NCBI GenBank assembly: GCA_024449915.1
Contig: JAMZAV010001043.1
Location: 207,741-271,740 of the forward strand
Reading direction: 5' to 3'
From: Sweltsa coloradensis
Taxonomy: Eukaryota > Arthropoda > Insecta > Plecoptera > Chloroperlidae
Length of the DNA stretch: 64,000 nucleotides
Under the pieces are notes generated by a model. It saw only the letters and a program-made list of their open reading frames with translations. It was not told the origin of the DNA and ran no database searches. Shown in pieces: positions 58,567 through 64,000 of this stretch (within the stretch, counting starts at the first letter, position 1; each line of letters starts with the position of its first letter). The position numbers were made by a program, and so were the translations under genes.

Positions 58567-58756
58567 TTGATTTAAAAAATTTCGCTTTGTATTACCGGTA
58601 CCGTACCTAAAAATGTAATTGAAATGCCCTAAATATTTAGCTGCAATTTTGAAGCAAACCATTTTGGGGGTATATAATGTTAAACTCAGGAGACTGCATA
58701 TTTGTCCTAAATTGCTGAATAATTAAATGTTCTCGATGTTTCCATCAAATGAGGTT

Positions 58757-58815
58757 TAACGCCGTCCGCAGTGACTCATACGACTAGGTAGTGCGCTGGT
58801 TATAGGCCTACTCCC
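58757..58815 (+). repeat. tRNA-derived SINE, family S, head fragment
   Basis: ACGCCGTCCGCAGTGACTCA and CGACTAGGTAGTGCGCTGG match the 5' part of the SINE at 20304. The B box and body are missing. Confidence 0.45.
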
Positions 58816-58999
58816 GCCTTTTTAATAAGTGTTTTGTGCTAAAGAATAATAAATTACTTTCACAATCACAGAGTAGCCTATCAAAGATGTTTCACAAACA
58901 ACAATATTTGTGCCTGGAAATAATTGGTTTTGGCTTAATGGACTTTCAATCTTGACTACACCTGTCAGCTGGTGAAAGTTGTGACATTAAAAAAATATA

Positions 59000-60130
59000 C
59001 TGGGAAAAACGCTCAGTTGGACGCGTTGATAAGTGAGCACGTGCTATAGCTAGACCCACATTGCACATTTTTTTTTAAATTTAAAATTTGCGACGTTCGC
59101 TGCCCACAGGGCCATTTTTCCAATATTATTATTATTGCCAAAGTACTATTTGGGTAAACCCGTGTGTAAACCTTTACTTTGTGGAAAAAACCCACCGCCA
59201 TCTAGAGGACCTTGACTCCTTGGGAAAACTATTTAAACTCTTTGGTGAAAAATAATACACTACTTCCTCGAAAGTATTTTGATAACTTCTAGGTGGCAGT
59301 GCATTAGAAACTTTGCGCGTCTTTTCGTTGCCATGGCAACGTTACTTTTGTTATAATGTAATTCCATTTACACTACTTATCGGATCAAAATAAAATTAAC
59401 ATATTCGTGACCGGACGGACCATGGTGGTATATATCTTTAGGTGATTTCACTACCAGAATTCTGTGGTCGCTTAATGCACGCAGTGCAGGCGATCGCCGA
59501 CAGAATGCGCGACGTGTCAGGGGGGTAGTCACGTGACATAGAACTTACAAGATGGCGGCCTTGGGGACCAATCAGATGGCTTGAATTCGGAAATTCGAAT
59601 GTTCCGCCTACGGATCTGAATGCACGGCCTTCATAAAGTGCATACACACTGCCATCTCTTGAGGTATTAGAGTCCCATAAAAAAGTTGGAAAAACTTCTT
59701 TATCGACTTTTTCGTCACGTGACTACCACCTGACCGTCGCGATCCTGGCGGATTCTGTCTGAACTGCGTGCATTAAGCGACCACAAAAATAGCATTGCTG
59801 GATACGCAAGTGAAATCACCTAAAGATATATACCACCATGGGAAAGGACATTCTAAATGATTTGGCCACCTCAGATTTTGTCGCCGTTAGTTTTAAAAAA
59901 AAACTTTTTTATTAACTTTAATGTAACTTTTTAACTTTGTGAACGATTTGCCACAAAAAAATAATGGCATTCAACCGAAAACAAAGCTTGCGGATGGCCA
60001 AAATTTTCAACTCGATCCGAGCCACCGTTAAAACGTTATGGCGAGACATACAAAAAAAAACAAAAAAAACAAAGCTAGTGACTATTTTTTCCGGCAGAGT
60101 CAAATGGAAACGCTCGCTTCGCTCGCTTAA
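59000..60130 (-). mobile_element. HINE/Helitron-like element, family B, copy B4, with nested MITE
   Basis: The right side reads GAAACGCTCGCTTCGCTCGC, the inverse of the family B start. The left side reads CTGGGAAAAACGCTCAGTTG and then GACGCGTTGAT, containing the AACGC/GCGTT hairpin arms. The terminal CTAG is mutated to CCAG. A 420-bp foldback (59421-59840) sits in the middle. The internal GTTGCCATGGCAACG and AACGATTTGCCACAAAA blocks match B2. Confidence 0.7.
59421..59840. mobile_element. foldback MITE with perfect 32-bp TIRs
   Basis: Bases 59421-59452 (starting CATGGTGGTATATATC) are the exact inverse of 59809-59840. Pairing resumes inward with TGTGGTCGCTTAATGCACGC and later GTAGTCACGTGAC, so each arm is roughly 120-130 bp with gaps. 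Comparison with intact family B copies shows it split GGACGGACATTC. The flanks GGACGGAC and GGAAAGGAC may be a worn 8-bp duplication, as expected for hAT-type insertion. Confidence 0.88.
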
Positions 60131-60309
60131 TTACTCTTCTCACCCTGAGTAATAAAAACCACTAGTCAGTCAAAACAACTTGTCTAGGCCTCCTCATCTA
60201 TTTGTGTCTATGCAACCTACCTAACATTTTTTAAGGTAAGCTGTCGTCCGTCTGTACCCTAAATTTTTGTGAATGACTTTTTCACTAAATGGTGCTTAAT
60301 ATGACTGTG

Positions 60310-60807
60310 AGATTGGAGAAGGGTTGACAGGTTGGGAAAGCAAAAGAACATAAATCCAGGGTGGGGTCGACAAAACTTTTCACCTGCTGATGACAACTGC
60401 AGCTAATTTAAGTTTTTACCTTTATGGGCTTTTTTCCACACGCATTTCGTCCTTCTGGGTTCATCCCGGCAGATGTTGGCCACTAAAAAACAGCTACTAC
60501 ATGCAAACAAAACTCACAACACATAACCAAACCTGTGGTAGGGCCACGCAAGAAGCAAATTCTGCATGCATGTTGCCAAACATCAGCAAGGTTCTTCACA
60601 CACCATTCATACTGGGGCCCCACCGTTCAGCACAAACAGTAAGGGGGCTTCCCTTCCAACTTTAGTGCTCCGGGAGACAAAACATCCATGACTCAACTTT
60701 AAATTAGCTGCAGTTGTCATCAGCAGGTGAAAAGTTTTGTTGCTCCAGGGCCCTTTAGGCTGGAATTTATGTTCTCTTTGCTTTCCCAACCAGGTCAACC
60801 CCAATCT
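60310..60807. mobile_element. foldback element with about 105-bp arms
   Basis: The left arm includes GGTTGGGAAAGCAAAAGAAC, TTCACCTGCTGATGACAAC and GCAGCTAATTTAAGTT. The right arm carries their reverse complements in the mirrored order (AACTTTAAATTAGCTGC to CTTTGCTTTCCCAACC). The outermost pair is AGATTGG/CCAATCT. No transposase, and no clear target duplication. Confidence 0.8.
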
Positions 60808-63800
60808 AACTAGACGATAGGCATTTTTCACACTAGAACCTAAATTGACTGTTTTATTATTAAGTAGCAAAATAAGGTAATAAATTTCGTTTTACTGCTA
60901 AATTAGAGTCAAAACGGGGAAATTTTCTCAATTTTTGTAAGTTTTTTAAATCCAAAATATGCAATTTATTTGACAATTGGACATAGAAATCAACATTTCT
61001 GTTTTAATTTAATGTATATAGTTGGCACCATGACAGTTGGAAATATTTTTATCGAACATGCCTAGCTAATTCCAATAGTTTAAATTTATATGGCCTTAAT
61101 ATTTGTTTATGTGAATACGTGCTAAATTTGCTGAAGGGTAGTGATTTTCAGTGCTATTTTTATGATGAAATGATGCCTTACCTTTAGTTTTTATACTGAA
61201 ATTGAAGATTTTTTTTTTATAACGAAATTAGAACTTTTTTTTGCTATTTCTCAGGGTCCTTATACCCTTTTCAATTAACATTATATTTTTTTTATCCTTG
61301 ATGCAACCCCACCAGTGACTGTATTGCACATTTAAGGGATGAGAAGAACCTGTACGAACGTCAAGGAGGCTCCTCGAGAACCTTCCACATCATAGTCGCA
61401 GCTCACGTGTGATTCTTCAACGTCTCAGACATCGTCATATTCAGCCCCTACGCTTGTATCGTATTGATGTTTGTAAGTCAGTTCTTGGAAAAAGTTGATC
61501 TATTCCTATCCCTCTATCCTCCTTTGTAAGAGTGTATCCTGCATGTTAGTTAGCTACGGTGCTCGACTACTTGCTTAACTATTTAATTTTTTAACGTAAT
61601 ATTATAAAGTCTGTTCACTTCCTTATTTCTTGCAGTCTCTGTTATCTGACACGGGTGTTGTCAGTGAGTGAAGTAATGATATTGTTAAGCTAGTGGTCAT
61701 GAAGAAGCACCAGCATGTTCCTAGCATGTCGCATGTTCCCAGCATGTTGACTAGCTCACACCACAGTTCACCTTACTGCATTTATTCAGTAAAATAGACC
61801 TAGTGAAAATAAAATAACGTAAATTTTAGGAATGCGGTCCGATTTAAAAATCAATATCGATAATAGTTGACTGAAATTGCTAGCTCGAATAAAGTGGCAT
61901 TGGAACCACTTTAGCTTAATGGCGGCAAGTTCAATGTTTGCCGATGCTTGCTTTTCTTTGGAGTGAACTGTGTAGTGAAACCCCAGTGTCCCCTGGTAGT
62001 GGGTGTGGCGTATGTCAGTATGGTACATGATATTAATCTCAGCTGCTCTTATTGAATCTCCTTGTCCCGAGTAAAACAACATGGAAATAAAAAGAATCGA
62101 GAATCCCTTCGACGCGACGAATGAAAAATCCCGTCAATATTATAATTTCTCTTCAATTATATCGGGTCCCGAAGTATAACTTATGAAATAACAAGGAAGA
62201 TATTGATAAATAAATAATATCAGACCCTTTATCCAACAATGAAGACGGCTTGGGGTGGGAGGTTCCCACCAAAGTCTTGGGCCCCGGGTCTATCGAAGTC
62301 ACTAGCAATGCCGGACGCTCCACCCCATACTTTCTTGTTCTTCTTTTATCTCTTTACTTTCTTCTTCTTCTTGAAGGTTTTCTCACCAGTTCTTGACATA
62401 TTTTCCTATGTTTCCACCATTCTTCCTGTTGAACTCTTTCCCAAGCTGTGTTCTGTCTTTCTTACCTCTCCCCACCTCAGTCTGGGTCTCCCTCGTCTTT
62501 CCCTCTTATCCCCTGCATCCTGTTCACCGTCCTCCTTCACCCTCATCATTAGAGATGTGCAAAAATGGTTTTTTAAAGTTTGAAAATTCGCGCCTTAAAA
62601 ATAAAAATTCGCGATTTGTCGCGATTTACCAAAAAACACAATTTTCTCATGCACAACTTAACCCTTTATTCGGCACCAAAAAGCACACTAGCGCGGCCCT
62701 GTTGGCGGAACGTAGAACCCTAGCAGTAGTGATCACCCGCGTAGACACAGCGGCAAATAACGTGGAAGAACGTGTAGATGTAACTAAAAAGTTGAGTTTT
62801 CGACGTGATACGTTTTGTTTACGGATGTTGAACGTTAGAAATAAAATAAAGACATATTTGTGCTATGGTTATCACAACAAAACAAATTTTAAATGAAAGA
62901 AGTGCACCATAAAGTGGACACCTGACACAAGGATTATTTCTCGAATGGTTAAGCATTGGCCTACATTTCTCTTTTAAAATACAACTCTTTACACTTAAAT
63001 AACAACTTTTAAATTATCGTGATCTCAATTTAAATTTCGGTAGGGCCTACTCTTAATAAAACATTATTCTTACATTTAAGTCCAGGGATAAGTCCGAAAA
63101 CATATAGTCAGATGACAGTGTGGGTCACCCACTGAGTTTTCCCGTTGTGTTTGATAGATTTATTATTTATTTATGTTCATTTTTTAATAATTATACTTAT
63201 TGTTTTTTACCCGTCACCGACACTCATATTAAATCGCGTTTTACAATTTCAGACAGTAATTTTAATTCATGCTTATGCCAATAGGCTATCACACCGTTCC
63301 CAATTGTTACACATACAGGCCTACATAGCACATAGGCCTACATTCAATTTGTTTCGTATGTGATGGACTACCTCAAAATTACTACACTGTAGTGCGTTTT
63401 TATCAACAACAAAAAAGGTAGGCCTATGTATAGTAATAAATTCGGGAAAATCGTTTTCAATTAACATTTTTCATAATAAATACCAATTTCTGCAGCCAAG
63501 TATTTTTAGAAGTTTCGCCATGTTCTGAATAAAGCACACTTTGTCGATGATTACAAATTGACAACATCCGGATTATAGCATAGATGTAGGCCTAATTTAT
63601 TGACATTTTCAGGGAATATTATGAAAATAATACAAGTTGTACTATTTATTGTTATTACATTATCGCGGGAAAACGTTTAAATATTGCACCTTGCACTTCA
63701 GCTGTTCAGTGTTATATCAATTTGTTGCAAAATATTTGTTGATACAACAAACAGACATCGTTTCACTTCAAAAACTTAACATTCTAAATTCAAATTTGGT

Positions 63801-64000
63801 AATAATTCCTTGGACAATACAATTTCGACGGGCAACTTTACTTATATAGAATTAAATAAACAAATAATCTGCTATGATTATTTTCTGAATGTTTTTACGC
63901 TCAAACATAAAATATACCAATTAAAGAGATATTATTATATAATATTTACATTTCATCCCTATCCATTCAGAAATAAGAATAAATATTGCATAATGGCCGA
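60808..64000. other. unannotated AT-rich region
   Basis: No gene is supported. A pyrimidine-rich tract at about 62325-62560 produces misleading ORFs. AGGCCTAC words are frequent near 63285-63425. A CTAATGATGAGGGTG-type junction near 62545 precedes a segment starting TTAGAGATGTGCAAAA, which might be one end of a hAT-like element, but no matching end was found. Confidence 0.4.

Noticed and set aside
62239..62896. Plus-strand ORFs of 114 and 167 codons
   Set aside because: They traverse a pyrimidine-rich tract; the two frames overlap and show no domain.

Overview
The window is animal nuclear DNA. It is AT-rich and gene-poor, with spliced coding segments bounded by GT-AG-type junctions, a nuclear tRNA gene with internal promoter boxes, non-LTR retrotransposon remains, and many small DNA transposons. 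The palindromic words TAGGCCTA and ACCGGT recur throughout. Together with the transposon types this suggests a marine invertebrate, perhaps a deuterostome, but that is inference and no gene here fixes the species.

The only confidently recognised protein gene is a ZNF511-type C2H2 zinc-finger gene on the minus strand (exons 42249-42101, 39520-39319 and 38714-38202). The three exons join in frame to 287 codons plus a stop. The second and third exons carry three C2H2 fingers and the family's HDFRFD block. The first exon, joined through a GC-type donor, is tentative. An intact tRNA-Thr(CGT) lies at 12219-12148. Two weaker exon candidates are at 46595-46695 (with 47096-47185) and 58231-58375.

Most of the rest is mobile DNA. 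(1) About a dozen copies of three related rolling-circle-like element families (A, B, C) share a 5' TTGGATGAGCG or TTGAGCGAGC terminus, a matching inverted motif near the 3' end, a small AACGC...GCGTT hairpin and a final CTAG or CTAA. This is the layout of Helentron-associated (HINE/DINE-like) elements. (2) hAT-type short elements cluster at 36.6-51 kb; four have perfect 8-bp target-site duplications. (3) There is one piggyBac-like MITE with TTAA flanks (47297-47902) and several foldback or long-TIR elements. (4) Two decayed Jockey/CR1-like LINE copies lie at 48.1-50.2 kb and 53.5-56.9 kb, each interrupted by a later insertion. (5) tRNA-derived SINE pieces are scattered across the window.

Layout: 1-12 kb holds HINE families A, B and C plus foldback elements. 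12-20 kb holds the tRNA, microsatellites, SINEs, a 1.47-kb TIR element and a 27-bp minisatellite. 20.35-26.74 kb is a direct segmental duplication of a roughly 3.05-kb unit. 27-36 kb is sparse with hAT and foldback pieces. 36.6-46.2 kb is the ZNF511 locus, with its introns full of transposons. 46-60 kb is nested LINE, HINE, hAT and piggyBac material. 60-64 kb is a foldback element and unannotated AT-rich DNA. Several nested insertions give a relative order of events.

Element boundaries were placed by eye from terminal repeats and may be off by a few bases. No database search was possible.
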